Shown here: one piece after another, positions 33,249-44,880 of the stretch
How the letters are laid out: each line of letters opens with the position of its first letter
Numbering within the stretch: the stretch's first letter is position 1
Assembly: GCA_025084515.1 (NCBI GenBank)
Contig: JAJAGP010000235.1
Coordinates: 115,001 to 179,000, forward strand
Direction of reading: 5' to 3'
DNA length: 64,000 nucleotides
Source: Ancistrus triradiatus
Lineage: Eukaryota > Chordata > Actinopteri > Siluriformes > Loricariidae
Program-made: the position numbers and the translations under genes
The notes under the pieces: model-generated
Database searches by the model: none
What the model was told of the DNA's origin: nothing
Seen by the model: only the letters and a program-made list of their open reading frames with translations

Positions 33249-34753
33249 CAGTGGAGTAAAAAAGTGTTTAGTCAGCCACTGATTGTGCAAGTTCTCCTAC
33301 TTAGAAAGATGAGAGAGGTCTGTAATTTTCATCATAGGTACACTTCAACTATGAGAGACAAAATGAGAAAAAAAAATCCAGGAAAACACATTGTTTGATT
33401 TTTAAAGAATTTAATTCTAAATTATGGTGGAAAATAAGTATTTGGTCAATAACAAAAGTTCAACTCAATACTTTAACATAAACTTTGTTGGTAATGACAG
33501 AGGTCAAACGTTTCCTGTAAGTCTTCACCAGGTTTGCACACACTGTAGCTGGTATTTTGGCCCATTCCTCCATGCAGATCTCCTCTAGAGCAGTGATGTT
33601 TTGGGGCAACACGGACTTTCAACTCCGTCCACACATTTTCTATGGGGTTGAGGTCTGGAGACTGGCTAGGCCACTCCAGGACCTTGAAATGCTTTTTACG
33701 GAGCCACTCCTTCGTTGCCCGAGCGGTGTCTTTGGGATCATTGTCATGCTTGAAGATCCAAGCCAACGTTCCACTTCAATCTCACTGATGGAAGGAGGTT
33801 TTTGGCTTAAAATCTAACGATACATGTCCTCGTTTATTCTTCCCTTAACACTCCGGATCAGTCCGTCCTGTCCCCTTTGCAGAAAAACAGCCCCAAAGCA
33901 TGATGTTTCCACCCCATGCTTCACAATAGGTAGCCGCAACCTCGTATTCTTCTTCTCCAAACATGAACATTGAAGTTTTTACCAAGAGTTCTATTTTGGT
34001 TTCATCTGACCACATACATTTCTCCCAGTCCTCTTCTGGATCATCCCTATCTCATCTGTCAAAACTTCAGACGGACCTTGACAGGTACTGGCTTAAGCAG
34101 GGGGGACAAACGCAGCCTGGCACTGCAGTTTCTGAGTCCCTCTCGTTAGTGTGTTACTAGGTAGCCTTTTTTACTTTGGTCCCCACGCTTCTCTCATGTC
34201 GTTCCTCAGGTCCCCTCCCCCCATGTGTTTCTGGAATTTTTGCTCACCGTTCTCATGATCATTTTGACCCCATGGGATGAGATCTTGCATGGGGCCCCAG
34301 ATCGAGGGAGATTATCAGTGGTTTTGTATGTCTTCCATTTTGTTACAATTGCTCCCACAATTGATTTATTCACACCAACCTGCTTGCCTATTGTAGATTC
34401 ACTCTTCCCAGCCTGGTGCAGATCTACAATTTTCTTCCTGGTGTCCTTCAACAGCTCTTTGGTCTTGGCCATGGTTGAGTTTGAAGTCTGACTGTTTGAG
34501 GCTGTGGACAGGTGTCTTTTATACAGATAACGAGGTCAAACAGGTGCCATTAATACAGGTAAGAAGTGGAAAACAGAAGAGCTTCTTAAAGAAGTTACAG
34601 GTTTATGAGAGCCAGAAATCTTGCTTGTTTGTGGGTGACCAAATACTTATTTTCCACCATGATTTACAATTAAATTCTCATTTTCTCTCTTATCTTTCTA
34701 AGTAGGAGAACTTGCACAATCAGTGGCTGACTAAATACTTTTTTGCCCCACTG
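33249..34753 (-). mobile_element. Tc1-like transposon S2, complete ends
   Basis: Both terminal inverted repeats are present (CAGTGGAGTAAAAAAGTG left, inverse of CAGTGGGGCAAAAAAGTA right) and TA flanks both sides (33247-33248 and 34754-34755). The length of 1505 bp is normal for a Tc1-like element. The transposase lies on the minus strand and is broken. This is the best template for the family in the window. Confidence 0.9.
33473..34472 (-). pseudogene. Tc1-like transposase, full span but frameshifted
   Basis: It starts MAKTKELLKDTRKKIVDLHQ with a helix-turn-helix (IGKQVGVNKSIVGAIV), then PRSGAPCK and a linker. The middle is frameshifted. The C-terminal part has HDNDPKDTARATKEWLRKK with the second catalytic aspartate and, 34 residues on, NPIENVW with the third acid, so it is a DD34E-type enzyme. 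Several indels and substitutions (for example in the first aspartate region) make it inactive. A nuclear transposase of this type cuts at the terminal repeats and inserts at TA. Confidence 0.85.
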
Positions 34754-34803
34754 TAGCTCATGTAAAATGATTGCAGTCAATTCTAATCTGTGTGTAGAAT
34801 ATA

Positions 34804-35040
34804 CTGTGGTACTTGCGTTTGTCGTTAATTTGTTCCAGAAGGCTCGTTGAGAACCAAAAATAGGAAGCAAACGTTTTTTCCATAAGGAAAAATGGAAATT
34901 GAATTAATCTGTTCCAGACCCCCAAGAAATCCACACTGTATAAGGCATTATATGCGTTAATGGAGTTGTATTGTTTAGGTGCTCCCTGATTTACAATATG
35001 TTCTGATAAATCCATCACAAGTTAAATTTACTATGAACCT
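34804..35040 (-). mobile_element. T1 element, one end only
   Basis: The terminus CTGTGGTACTTGCGTTTGTC is preceded by TA (34802-34803), followed by T1 motifs CCACACTGTATAAGGCATTA and GTGCTCCCTGATTTAC. The other two thirds are missing; U1 copy 3 begins where it stops. Confidence 0.65.
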
Positions 35041-35114
35041 AAATAAAACGTCTGTCTTTTAACTCTGGACATTGCAACTGTAAACAACCAACCAACGCTG
35101 CAAAAGTCTGTCAT

Positions 35115-35205
<91 letters not shown>

Positions 35206-35760
35206 TAGCTACCTTACCAGTCTGTGCTCAATTGTTTGTTTGCTCTGGTTTGAACTGTAAGCCTGCTCTTTCTCGGTTGACATGCTTAGGGACTATTTAA
35301 TGCACGTTACTTGTGTTTATGTGTATGGCTTTCAGCTGCTTATTTGTAACAAGTTTTGAATGGCATTCGTAAATGTATGTACCTGTCCTACTGTAAATAG
35401 AACTCGTTTGTGTGTGTACCCATACCTGTGTATTCTCTCTAACCTATGGCTATATTCACTCATTGAGTCTTATCAGAGTTTCATCTGGCTGATCCTCCGT
35501 GTTGTTCGTAATACTGTCTATCAATACATTTTTGCCATCTGTCAAAGAAAAGTATCAGTCGTTTCAAACGCTCATAAATCAGTTGTGTTTTCAACTGAAT
35601 CTCTGACACATTTACGTATCATTTGCATGCAGGTTTTTTGTGAAAATACCCTTTTTATATTTATATTACAGTAGCGTAAAAGGACTAGGGGACTGTGGTA
35701 ATGTCTGGTCAGCAACCATTTCGGTCATTGACCTGTTTTACAGAACGTAATGCAGATTAA
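35041..35760 (+). repeat. Unclassified interspersed repeat U1, copy 3
   Basis: CTGTCTTTTAACTCTGGACA matches copy 2, and from 35260 onward GGTTGACATGCTTAGGGACT, TTGTAACAAG, GTATTCTCTCTAACCTATGG, CTGACACATTTACGTATCAT and CCTGTTTTACAGAACGTAAT match copy 1. A GT microsatellite replaces the middle. Confidence 0.55.
35117..35203. repeat. (GT)n microsatellite
   Basis: An uninterrupted GT run of about 87 bases. Confidence 0.97.
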
Positions 35761-36029
35761 ACTGTGCTACTGTAATGTATGGAATTTGCTCTTCAGACTA
35801 GTTTATATAATAAGGGCAGGTATGTTAAAGTTTTGAGCATGTTGCACTGCTCCACAATAATAATTTCAACAATAATATGACCTTTAGAAATTGTAAATCA
35901 CTATAGAGTTTGTTATTGTAACTGTAGCAGTTGTATAGGTTTTAACTGCATAAAACAACCAAAAGAGGCAGGGCGCTGGATAGAGATTCATTGCATACCC
36001 AGTATATACTGTACATGTAGTAGCATGTA
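35761..36029. other. No gene recognised
   Basis: AT-rich, without features. Confidence 0.5.
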
Positions 36030-36200
36030 GCGACTGTGGTTGCGAAGCTGTTAAGGTAACAGAATTCTAGACCACATGGTCCATGGCTCAAACCCTAGCA
36101 CTGCCAGTGTTGTGCTCTTGAGCAAGGTTCTTAACCCTCAATTGGGTTGTACCGTGTAAGATTGTATGAGCTGTAAATCTATCTGGCTAAATGAATGAAT
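36030..36200 (+). mobile_element. Old tRNA-derived SINE
   Basis: GACTGTGGTTGCGAAGCTGT, a degenerate B box GGCTCAAACCC, CTTGAGCAAGGTTCTTAACC and CTGGCTAAATGAATG are SINE modules in the right order. It is strongly diverged. Confidence 0.65.
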
Positions 36201-37363
36201 GGAAATTTAATGATTAGGTGTAATCTACCCAACATTGTTCTTTTCGCATGGGTGTAACTGCAACATTTGTTGTTTTCACACAGGATAGGTTTGTTCAACC
36301 ATGTGTGACAATATCACACCACCCTGTTTTTTGTTTATTTATTTTTTTTGCTTCCCAGGTTTTAGTTGAATCTTATACCCTACATAAACTTCCACATTTA
36401 AGCTAAATTTGCTCGTTTAAAGTATTGACTCGTATTTGAATATATTTGCACAGAAAGAAAGGGTCTGTCTGTTTCATACTGATTATTTTTTATAGTTATT
36501 ATAGTGTGTGGTCTTCTCATTGCAGATCACTTGACAGATGCTTGTCATTGATTGGTTTTAATGGTGATGGCGCAGGGCATTCGCTTCTTCTCCAATTTAT
36601 AGATGGGCAGCCATAGAAACAGAAGGTCTTCTTCTAAGCAGATTTCATCTACAGTTTGTGAAATAATGAGGAGAACTTGCAAATCACACATTTACAAACA
36701 CTGTTCTCATCAGTCAGTGAACCCACCTTTAAAACAAGATATGCACTGGTTATACATTTAGTTAGTTACTACTTTTGCTCGGATTAGTGATTTTAAAGTG
36801 TTAGTGAAACATTAGCACCTGTTCATTTTTCTTCTTAAGCTCCATTTCCTGGTTGAAATAACCAAGTCCATTTGAATATTGTTTCTTTTAAAGGAAGTAG
36901 ACCTATGTCTAGATCTGTGTCTGGATGTGCGAGTGTACGTGTACACTCATGCATGTTGGAGGAAGCATCTTTGTCTCTAGAGGGGTGCTTAATAAGGGAA
37001 TGTCTCCCTTGAGTGTAGTCATTAAGGCTCTTTTTTAAGATCTAAGATCCCCATATAATCCGGACAAATTTGCTTGAGCAGTTGAATTGATGGTGCAGGT
37101 AGTAGGCATATTGTGGGGTGGTTTTGTTAAGGATTATTATGCAAATGGAAACGCATGCAAAATGCCCACAAAAACTGTATGTAAATGAGGTTTTTGTGTG
37201 CTCATGACCATGACCATCAAGTTCTCACAAAGATCAGCATGAAGGAGGTGGAGAAACCGTGGAAAAGTAGATAACTTATTAGACATTTTAGAAAGCTCTT
37301 TCTATCTCTAAGGAAATGGTTGGATCAAATGCTGGACAGTTCTTAAAATAAATCTAGAAATAT
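36201..37363. other. No gene recognised; part may be conserved non-coding DNA
   Basis: The interval 36530-36700 lacks repeats and has balanced composition. I see no exon with splice sites that I can defend. Confidence 0.4.
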
Positions 37364-38178
37364 TAGCGATGCACCGATCCAATACTCTGGCACTGATACT
37401 GACATCCTTAAACAGATCAGATATCAGCCATATGTGTCCGATACACATTTGATACCATCTCTTAGCTGTGGTTACTGTTCACTTGAAAACATGATAAGCA
37501 TCAAAAATACTTTCTATTTTTATCAACAGAACAGAAAGCTCATATATTTACTAAGTAAAAATGATCATGTTAGAGGTTTAAGGAAATTTACGTTAACAAG
37601 CAGGAAATCTGCCTCGGCTGTTTATTATATAAAAAAAAATCTTAGTGCAGAAACTTTTCCCTCTAAAGTTACTGTATCAGCTTTGCAAGCAAAAAACATC
37701 TGCTTACTTTTTTGCATTATCACTTTCATTTAGACTAAATAGTTATAGTTAAATTACACTAGAAACTATGGTTAAGTTTTTAATGAATAATAAAGCTGCC
37801 TCATTTTAAATATCAATGAAACAAGCTAACAAGACAAATTCAGACAAATCCATCATAAGTTAAATGTATCATAAACTGATGAGTTTAATGAGTGTTTGGT
37901 AGAGCGGCCTATACTTTATACAGCGGATCCTATGATAAGTAATGATTAGTAAGTTGATGCTTAAAACACTTACATTAACCGACAGTTGGCCAAAATCATT
38001 AACACAAATCTTATTTTATAATAAAGTGTTGAAAAACCTCATGTAGTTTAGTGAGTAATGGATTGAAAGTGAAAAGTAAAAACAAAACACTTACTCTATT
38101 TTTGAACTCAGGGCGCTAGCACAGCAGCCTGTGTTCTTTGGGATTCAGTTCCTGTTTCCCTTTTAGTTGGTTCTTATA

Positions 38179-39819
38179 CAGTGCCTTACAAAAGTATTCG
38201 GCCCCCTTGAACTTTTCAAACTTTTGCCACATTTCAGGCTTCAAACATAAAGATATGAAATTGTAATTTTTTGTGAAGAATCAACAACAAGTGGGACACA
38301 ATCATGAAGTGGAACGAAATTTATTGGATATTTTAAACTTTTTTTAGAAATAAAAAACTGGAAAGTGGGGCGTGCAAAATTATTCGGCCCCTTTACTTTC
38401 AGTGCAGCAAACTCACTCCAGAAGTTCTGTGAGGATCTCTGAATGATCCAATGTTGACCTAAATGACTGATGATGATAAATAGAATCCACCTGTGTGTAA
38501 TCAAGTCTCCGTATAAATGCTTATGCTCTGTGATAGTCTCAGATTTTCTGTTTTAAAGCGCAGAGAGCATCATGAAAGACCAAGGAACACACCAGGCATG
38601 GTCCGAGACCGAGATACTGTTGTTGGAGAAGTTTTTAAAAGCCGGATTTGGATCAAAAAGATTTCCCAAGCTTTTAAACATCTCAAGGAGCACTGTGCAA
38701 GCGATCATATTGAAAATGAAGGAGTATATCAGACCACTGCAAAATCTACCAAGACCCGGCCCGTCCCTCTAAACTTTCAGCTCAAACAAGGAGAAGACTG
38801 ATCAGAGATGCAGCCAAGAGGCCCATGATCACTCTGGATGAACTGCAGAGATCTTACTGCTGAGGTGGGGGAGACTCTGTCCATAGGACAACAATCAGTC
38901 GTACACTGCAACAAATATGGCCTTTTGGAAGGGTGGCAAGAAGAAAAGCCATTTCTCAAAGATATCCGTAAAAGGTTTGCCACAAGCCACCTGGGAGACA
39001 CACCAAACATGTGGGAAGAAGGTGCTCTGGTCAGACGAACGGTTTTGGCCACATGCAAAAACGTTATGTTTGGCGTAAAAGCAACACAGCTCATCACCCT
39101 GAACAACCCATCCCCACTGTCAAACATGGTGGTTGGCATCATCATGGTTTGGGCCTGCTTTTCTTCAGCATGGGCAGGGAAGAAGGGAAGAAGAGGGTTA
39201 AATTGATGGGAAGATGGATGGAGCCAAATACAGGACCATTCTGGAAGAAAACCTGTTGGAGTCTGCAAAAGACCTGAGACTGGGACAGAGATTTATCTTC
39301 CAACAAGACAATGATCCAAAACATAAAGCAACATCTACAATGGAGTGGTTCACAAATAAACGTATCCAGGTGTTAGAATGGCCAAGTCAAAGTCCAGACC
39401 TGAATCCAATCGAGAATCTGTGGAAAGAGCTGAAAACTGCTGTTCACAAACGCTCTCCAGCCAACCTCACTGAGCTCTAGCTGTTTTGTAAGGAAGAATG
39501 GGCAAAAATTTCATTCTCTCGATGTGCAAAACTGATAGAGACATACCCCAAGCGACTTGCAGCTGTAATCGCAGCAAAAGGTGGCGCTACAAAGTATTAA
39601 CGCAAGGAGACCGAATAATTTTGCACGCCCCACTTTTCAGGTTTTTATTTAAAAAAAAAGTTTAAAATATCCAATAAATTTCATTCCACTTCACGATTGT
39701 GTCCCATTTGTTGTTTATTCTTCACAAAAAATTACAATTTCATATCTTTATGTTTAAAGCCTGAAATGTGGCAAAAGGTTGAAAAGTTCAAGGGGGCCGA
39801 ATACTTTTGCAAGGCACTG
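38179..39819 (+). mobile_element. Tc1-like transposon G1, complete ends with long inverted repeats
   Basis: The ends are CAGTGCCTTACAAAAGTATT and its inverse, with TA on both sides (38177-38178, 39820-39821). The terminal repeats are about 220 bp each and nearly identical (for example TTCGGCCCCCTTGAACTTTT and ATTTATTGGATATTTTAAAC). The 1641-bp length fits a complete element. Good agreement between its two terminal repeats suggests it is among the younger insertions here. Confidence 0.9.
38572..39600 (+). pseudogene. Tc1-like transposase of G1, frameshifts and a premature stop
   Basis: It starts MKDQGTHQAWSETEILLLEK with a paired-type DNA-binding start (FPKLLNISRSTVQAII). After frame changes, KKVLWSDERFW holds the first catalytic aspartate (about 39019-39051). 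Then FQQDNDPKHKATSTMEWF holds the second, and SPDLNPIENLWKELK the third acid. A TAG at 39478-39480 interrupts an otherwise continuing C terminus that would end AAVIAAKGGATKY at 39600. At least three frameshifts separate the pieces. Confidence 0.85.
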
Positions 39820-40167
39820 TAACTAACCTTTTTAGGACCCATGGACACTGCACTAAAAATACAGTACTGTAGATGTGAAAATAAAGAAAATCACAATAAA
39901 AATGGTGGAGATCTTCACTGAGAAAAAGCTGTTGCGAGACTGAATCACTATGTACTGAATCATGAATTGAGTTTCAGCTGGAACAAGTCACGTGGCTCAA
40001 ATCATACAAGTCAAAGCAAGTGCACTGAGTACCGAGAAAACCGAGTGGTGAGTTCCAAGTATTTAAAAATCACTGATATCGAATCATTACTTGGTATTGG
40101 CTGATACCCAGTGTATGGGTAGTGTAATCAGTATCAGAAGAGACAAACTGGGAATGGTGCAACACTA

Positions 40168-41024
40168 ATAAATATGTTTGAGGACATATTTATTCACGTT
40201 TCAGTGATTTTACCGACTGCTTATCTCCATGTCTGGCTAGATTATGGCATTCATAGGAATGTTTTTCCATGTTTGTTCTTGAAGTATGAATTTTATGTTG
40301 ACCAAGTCGATATAAAACCAGACGCTGTTTAGTTTAAAATGCAATAAAATTTCATATGAGCGGCACCTTTACTGTAAGTAACCTGTTTTGCTTCTAAAAA
40401 TAGGTATAGCCTAACCTAAATACGTATTGTTGTGGCTACTGCTTATCAAGCAGACGCAAACATTACAAGCGCTTAAAAAAAGCAAAGTATTTTAGTTGTG
40501 AGGTATCATTTTTATGTTTACAGTACTGTAGTGAATTATACAGGGTTATGAGCCTGTTGTTAAGCCAGAAATTACCTACATTTTTCCTACTTCATCATAA
40601 GCACAAGCTGTGTCATCTCATCCCCAAAGATGGAATGTAATTTGTCTTAAAGGAAAATGCAAATAAAGCTGAAACGTGAACTTGCCAACGTAGGAAAAAT
40701 AAGGTGAATTCCATTCAGCTTCTGAAAGTACGTCAGACAGGCATTGTGCTTTCTCTGCCTAGTTGATGATTTTTTTTTTTTGCAGTTTTTTCTTATTTCT
40801 CTTTATTTATACTAAGATGTAGAATATAAGATATAAAATTCCTGACTTCTATATAGTCTCTCATCTCTTTCATGCTACCTGTATCAATTTACGTGTCTGA
40901 TGATTAACCTGTGGAATGAGCACTGTACCCATGGAGACATGCTTATTTAATGGAATTCTTTTGATTGGATGTGCCCTACTACAAGGCAGCTGGTGATTGG
41001 TGTGTTGGTAGCTGGTGTTAACTA

Positions 41025-41055
<31 letters not shown>

Positions 41056-41192
41056 AATTTTGTACCGTGCAGGCAGTGATTATAATGAAATCAGTCTTAG
41101 TTCATTAAGCACCCTGATGAGGTTGTTGTACACAGGGCTCAAGGGTATGAAATGAGCACATATGAGACAGAGTAGAAAGGCATGGCATACAG
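40168..41192. other. No gene recognised
   Basis: AT-rich sequence with a poly-T run near 40771 and a (CA)n run at 41035-41052. No exon or transposon end is visible. Confidence 0.5.
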
Positions 41193-41320
41193 CCATGGAA
41201 ATATTGGCACCCTCAAACTTACAAATTGCTTTAATATAAATTATTTTACCACAAAAACTATTGAAATGGTCAAAAGTAGCTTTCAATTATTATTTGACTA
41301 ATAATATTACAGTACCTTCA
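41193..41320. mobile_element. Possible Tc1-like end fragment
   Basis: GGAAATATTGGCACCCTCAA resembles the terminal repeat of the Tc1-like family seen at 61890 (ATTATTGGCACCTTCAAC). Nothing else of that element is visible. Confidence 0.3.
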
Positions 41321-41347
41321 TTGTTCACTCAGTATGTCTCAGTATGT

Positions 41348-41948
41348 CTGCAAAGGGGACAAGAATGAAGGGGCCATGTATCGTGAGATTTTAAGCCAAA
41401 ACCTCCTTCCATCAGTGAGAGCATTGAAGATGGAACTTGGCTGGGTCTTCCAGCATGACAGTGATCCCAAACACTCCGCTCCGTTTAAAAGCATTTCAAG
41501 ACCCTGCAGTGGCCTAGCCAGTCTCCAGACCTCAGCCCCATAGAAAATTTGTGGAGGGTGTGAAGTCCATGTTGCTCAGCAACAGCCCCAAATCATCACT
41601 GGTCTAGAGGAGATCTGCATGGAGGAATGGGCCAACATACCAGCTACAGTGTGTGCAAACCTGGTGAAGACTTACAGGAAACGTTTGACCTCTGTCATTG
41701 CCAACAAAGGTTGTGTTACAAAGTATTGAGTTGAACTTTGTTATTGACCAAATACTTATTTTCCACCATCATTTACAATTACATTTTTAAAAAATCCTAC
41801 AATGTGATTTCCTGGATTGTTTTTTTTTCTCATTTTGTCTCTCATAGTTGAAGTGTAGCTATGATGAAAATTACAGACCTCTCTCATCTTTCTAAGTAGG
41901 AGAACTTGCAAAATCTTTGGCTGACTAAATACTTTTTTGCCCCACTGT
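41348..41948 (+). mobile_element. Tc1-like transposon S3, right part only
   Basis: It begins inside the transposase (CTGCAAAGGGGACAAGAATG) and runs to the right end GCCCCACTG followed by TA (41949-41950). The coding part gives YREILSQNLLPSVRALKMEL and HDSDPKHSA, where the residue after the catalytic D is changed, and breaks off by deletion and stops. Confidence 0.8.
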
Positions 41949-41950
41949 AC

Positions 41951-42561
41951 ATGTAACTAGTCAAAGGTTAATTGCAAATGAAAGCAAAATTCATTACAAT
42001 TACAGTTTCTAAAGGGGGACAGCAATATTGCCAAAGCCATTTTCTGGTTTGGCTTTTTTCTGTTGTTCCTATGCAAATGAAGCAAACACACATGAATTAA
42101 CAAACCATTTTACTTTCAACACATTATCTGGAAAAAACTGCAAGTGTGCAAGTGTGTTTGGTCATGACTGTTGATGTACTGTGTGTGATATAGCCTTTTT
42201 CAGGAGCAACTGACCAGGGCATAACATTCTCTTGAACTGGATAAAATTGAATGTACTGAGTAGGCTGTACAGCATAATATTATCACAAAATCATCACTGC
42301 CCTCTATTTTCAGGAACCCTCCTTTACTGTTCATGCACTTCTGTAACCGGCTGATACCACATATTCTAGACCTTTGAATTGCTGCTTAGCAACTGTTGCT
42401 ATCTACAATAAAGGTTTCAGCGCTTTAGTCCGAGTTTAACCTGTGTTTCCAGTGGATATAATTGAAAATCCAGATATGGTCAAAAGAAGTCTTTGGCTCA
42501 TTTATGAAGGTCTTCTATCTCATTTCATTGATGTATTCAGTATTCCCCATTTTGATGAATA
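41951..42561. other. No gene recognised
   Basis: AT-rich, no features seen. Confidence 0.5.
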
Positions 42562-42763
42562 ACTGTGGTGGCTTAGTGGGTAAGGGGCTGGACTTTTGAC
42601 CAGAAGATCCAGGGTTCAAATGGGACTTTCAGAAGGACACCTCTACCAAGCTGCCAAGGTTGGGTTCTCTGAGCAAGACCCTTAACTCACGATTGCTTGG
42701 ATTGTAAGACTGACTCAGATGTAAGTTGCTCTGGATAAGGTTGTCTGCTAAATGACTAAATGT
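42562..42763 (+). mobile_element. tRNA-derived SINE, first of a direct pair
   Basis: TGGTGGCTTAGTGGGTAAGG (A-box region), CCAGGGTTCAAATGGG (B box), GAGCAAGACCCTTAACTCAC, TTGCTTGGATTGTAAGACTG and GCTCTGGATAAGG are in order. About 15 extra bases follow the B box. Confidence 0.8.
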
Positions 42764-42799
42764 TTAACTGGTGTCTTTGTGTAAAAGGGAGTTGATGTG

Positions 42800-42968
42800 T
42801 TGTGGTAGCCTAGCAGTTATGGTACTGGACTGTGGGTTCAAATCTCACCTCTGCCAAGCTGCAGCTCCTTGAGCAAGGCCCTTAACCCAAAATTTCTTGG
42901 ATTGGAAAACTGTATCGGTTGTAAGTTGCTCTGGATAAGGTTGTCTGCTAAATGACAAGCATGTAAAT
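42800..42968 (+). mobile_element. tRNA-derived SINE, second of a direct pair
   Basis: TGTGGTAGCCTAGCAGTTAT, GGGTTCAAATCTCACCTCTG, GAGCAAGGCCCTTAACCC and GCTCTGGATAAGGTTGTCTG are present. It lacks the segment between A and B boxes (GACCAGAAGGTCCA). It shares the variant TAAGGTTGTCTGCTAAATGA with its neighbour, which points to a common subfamily or a local duplication. Confidence 0.8.
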
Positions 42969-44206
42969 TTGACATCTGTGCTACTCCAAATTTATGTATA
43001 GACTGTTTGTAACACTACGTCAACGCTACTATTTATTCAGAATCCCTAATGCCACTGCATCTGAAACTTAAACTGTTATATGCATGCTAAACCTTTATTA
43101 ATTTATGGAAATTCACAATAATTTTAGAAAACATAGCATATATAAATAAGCAATTAATATAGGAATCTGTTATAATAATTATATAATAATTATTATTATT
43201 GTGTTTATTTCAGACATATTGCTACCAGTAATTGTAGTCACATAAAGACACAAGTCTGTTTCTGAGGCGTGATGAAAACTGTTTGAATTTGGTGTAATTT
43301 AAGTGCAAGACTCATACCCGTGATGTGTTATGACACAGTAGTATTTTTCTTTTCTCTTTTCAGCGTTATTGCTTTTTTTCCATTGCAGATGTGTAGAAGC
43401 CTTTTGATAACAGCTCCCTCAAACATTCCTTATTGTATTACTCCTTGCCAAATCCAGTTATTTGTTTAAAACGTGCCTGTGGTGGTAAGAACATTTCAAT
43501 GGATACCAGCTGGGCTTTATCACTAAATCAAAGAATCCTTCCCTGCACCATATTTTATTTAGTCATAGCCAAAGCTGGTTAACCAAGGGGCCAGAGAGAC
43601 AATGTTAACTAAAACACTTCTTCCATCTTGAACTTTATATGACACTGGTGTGTTTCATAATGATGATGGATTCTCTTTTACTGTCACCGCTTTGGCCTTT
43701 CCAGTCATTTCTCAAACTGTTGGAAAGGGAAACCAGGTTGTTGGTTAGTTCTTCTCCGGGCTGTTGTTGGGTTGATGGTGTCAAGGTGGCACTTTCAGAG
43801 AGGTGTCGTCCTAGCCTTTGATCTGTGTGTATAGGTAAAGGTTTTAGAAGCACAGCTGACGCTGAGGAGAGCCACAGCTCTACCAGATGCTCTAGCCTAG
43901 AAACGCTGCCTGCCCAAACACATTCCTTTTGAAATGGCTTTTCCGTCCTCATATTTTCAATGGCAAGAAACAGCTGCATTACTGTTGAGAAAAAGAAACC
44001 CTTTCCTCTGAGTCTCACACTGTATATTTTGAACCGAATAAACATTGGGATACAAGAAATTCATTTTTGTTTTTTTTTTCATGTGGTGTGCGGAACTTTG
44101 ATGGAGGTAAAAAAAAATGCATATAATTAGTGTGTGTATTTGTTAGTTTATATGGCAGTTCTGTATCTATAGCAGTAGACACAATATGCCACTCACACAG
44201 AGCAAC

Positions 44207-44252
<46 letters not shown>

Positions 44253-44450
44253 CCCACTGTGACCCTCAATATTTCAGCAGATGTTTTGAGATAAATTCTG
44301 CTGAGACTATATGTGAGCCCTGCAGGTAGATTCAGTGGAGCACAAACTCCATCTAATTTTACATTAGGACTAGTGCTGGGCGATATGACCTCAAATCAGT
44401 ATCACAGTTAGTTGAACATTTTACCTCGGTTATGACTAAAGTACAATTAT
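42969..44450. other. No gene recognised; part may be conserved non-coding DNA
   Basis: The interval 43640-44000 has balanced composition and a 136-codon minus-strand frame without any known motif. A hAT-like scrap (AGTGCTGGGCGATATGAC) is at 44373. A GT microsatellite is listed separately. Confidence 0.4.
44211..44250. repeat. (GT)n microsatellite
   Basis: An uninterrupted GT run. Confidence 0.97.
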
Positions 44451-44451
44451 T

Positions 44452-44508
44452 TAATCCAGAGCGGCTTACAATTGGTACAATCTTACAATCCAAGCAATTG
44501 TGGGTTAA
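44452..44508 (-). mobile_element. SINE fragment cut at the inverted repeat
   Basis: AATCCAGAGCGGCTTACAAT and CTTACAATCCAAGCAATTGT are the inverted SINE core and tail. The SINE breaks off at TGGGTTAA exactly where the inverted-repeat arm starts. Confidence 0.65.
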
Positions 44509-44789
44509 TTCCAAATATATACACACAGTACTGTGCAAAAGTCTTAGGCCACTATGCCACCATTAGATTTGTTGTTTATCAATGCCATAATGACCATATT
44601 TGATTATTTCTCAGTCACTTTATTAGAATGAAATCATAAGATAGGGGAAATCTATGCAGTATATAAAGAAACAGCTTCTAGAGGTTACACTGTGACCTCA
44701 CCTTACACATAGCAGCATCTTCGTCGAGATTCCAATTTGAATCTTCTACAGTCAAAGGAAGCTTGATCAGGAATGGTCTTTGTTCTGAA

Positions 44790-44822
44790 TTTATTTTATT
44801 TTATTTTATTTTATTTTATTTT
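44790..44822. repeat. (TTTTA)n short tandem repeat
   Basis: About six perfect pentamer units. The right arm has a reduced counterpart at 46337-46352. Confidence 0.9.
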
Positions 44823-44880
44823 GCGTGTATATTTCCCGTATATTTTGTTTGCTTCTTAATAATAACATTGAGAAATACAA

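Larger units (their letters stand above)
37841..40058 (-). mobile_element. T1 element split by a Tc1-like insertion
   Basis: T1 motifs run from ATCCATCATAAGTTAAATGT (37848) to GTTGGTTCTTATA (38166) and resume at 39822 with CTAACCTTTTTAGGACCCAT, ending near 40058. The join is seamless apart from the TA duplicated by the inserted Tc1-like element. Both T1 termini are missing. Confidence 0.75.
37364..40167. mobile_element. hAT element hosting two nested transposons
   Basis: The left end TAGCGATGCACCGATCC and right end GGAATGGTGCAACACTA are inverted relatives of a hAT terminus common in fish. The 8-bp flanks AGAAATAT (37356-37363) and ATAAATAT (40168-40175) agree at 7 of 8 positions, the duplication size of hAT elements. 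Inside lies a T1 element, and inside that a Tc1-like element. Without them only about 580 bp of non-coding hAT remain, so it is a non-autonomous copy. Confidence 0.65.

Noticed and set aside
38777..39268. 163-codon minus-strand frame
   Set aside because: It is the antisense of the G1 transposase and has no features of its own.
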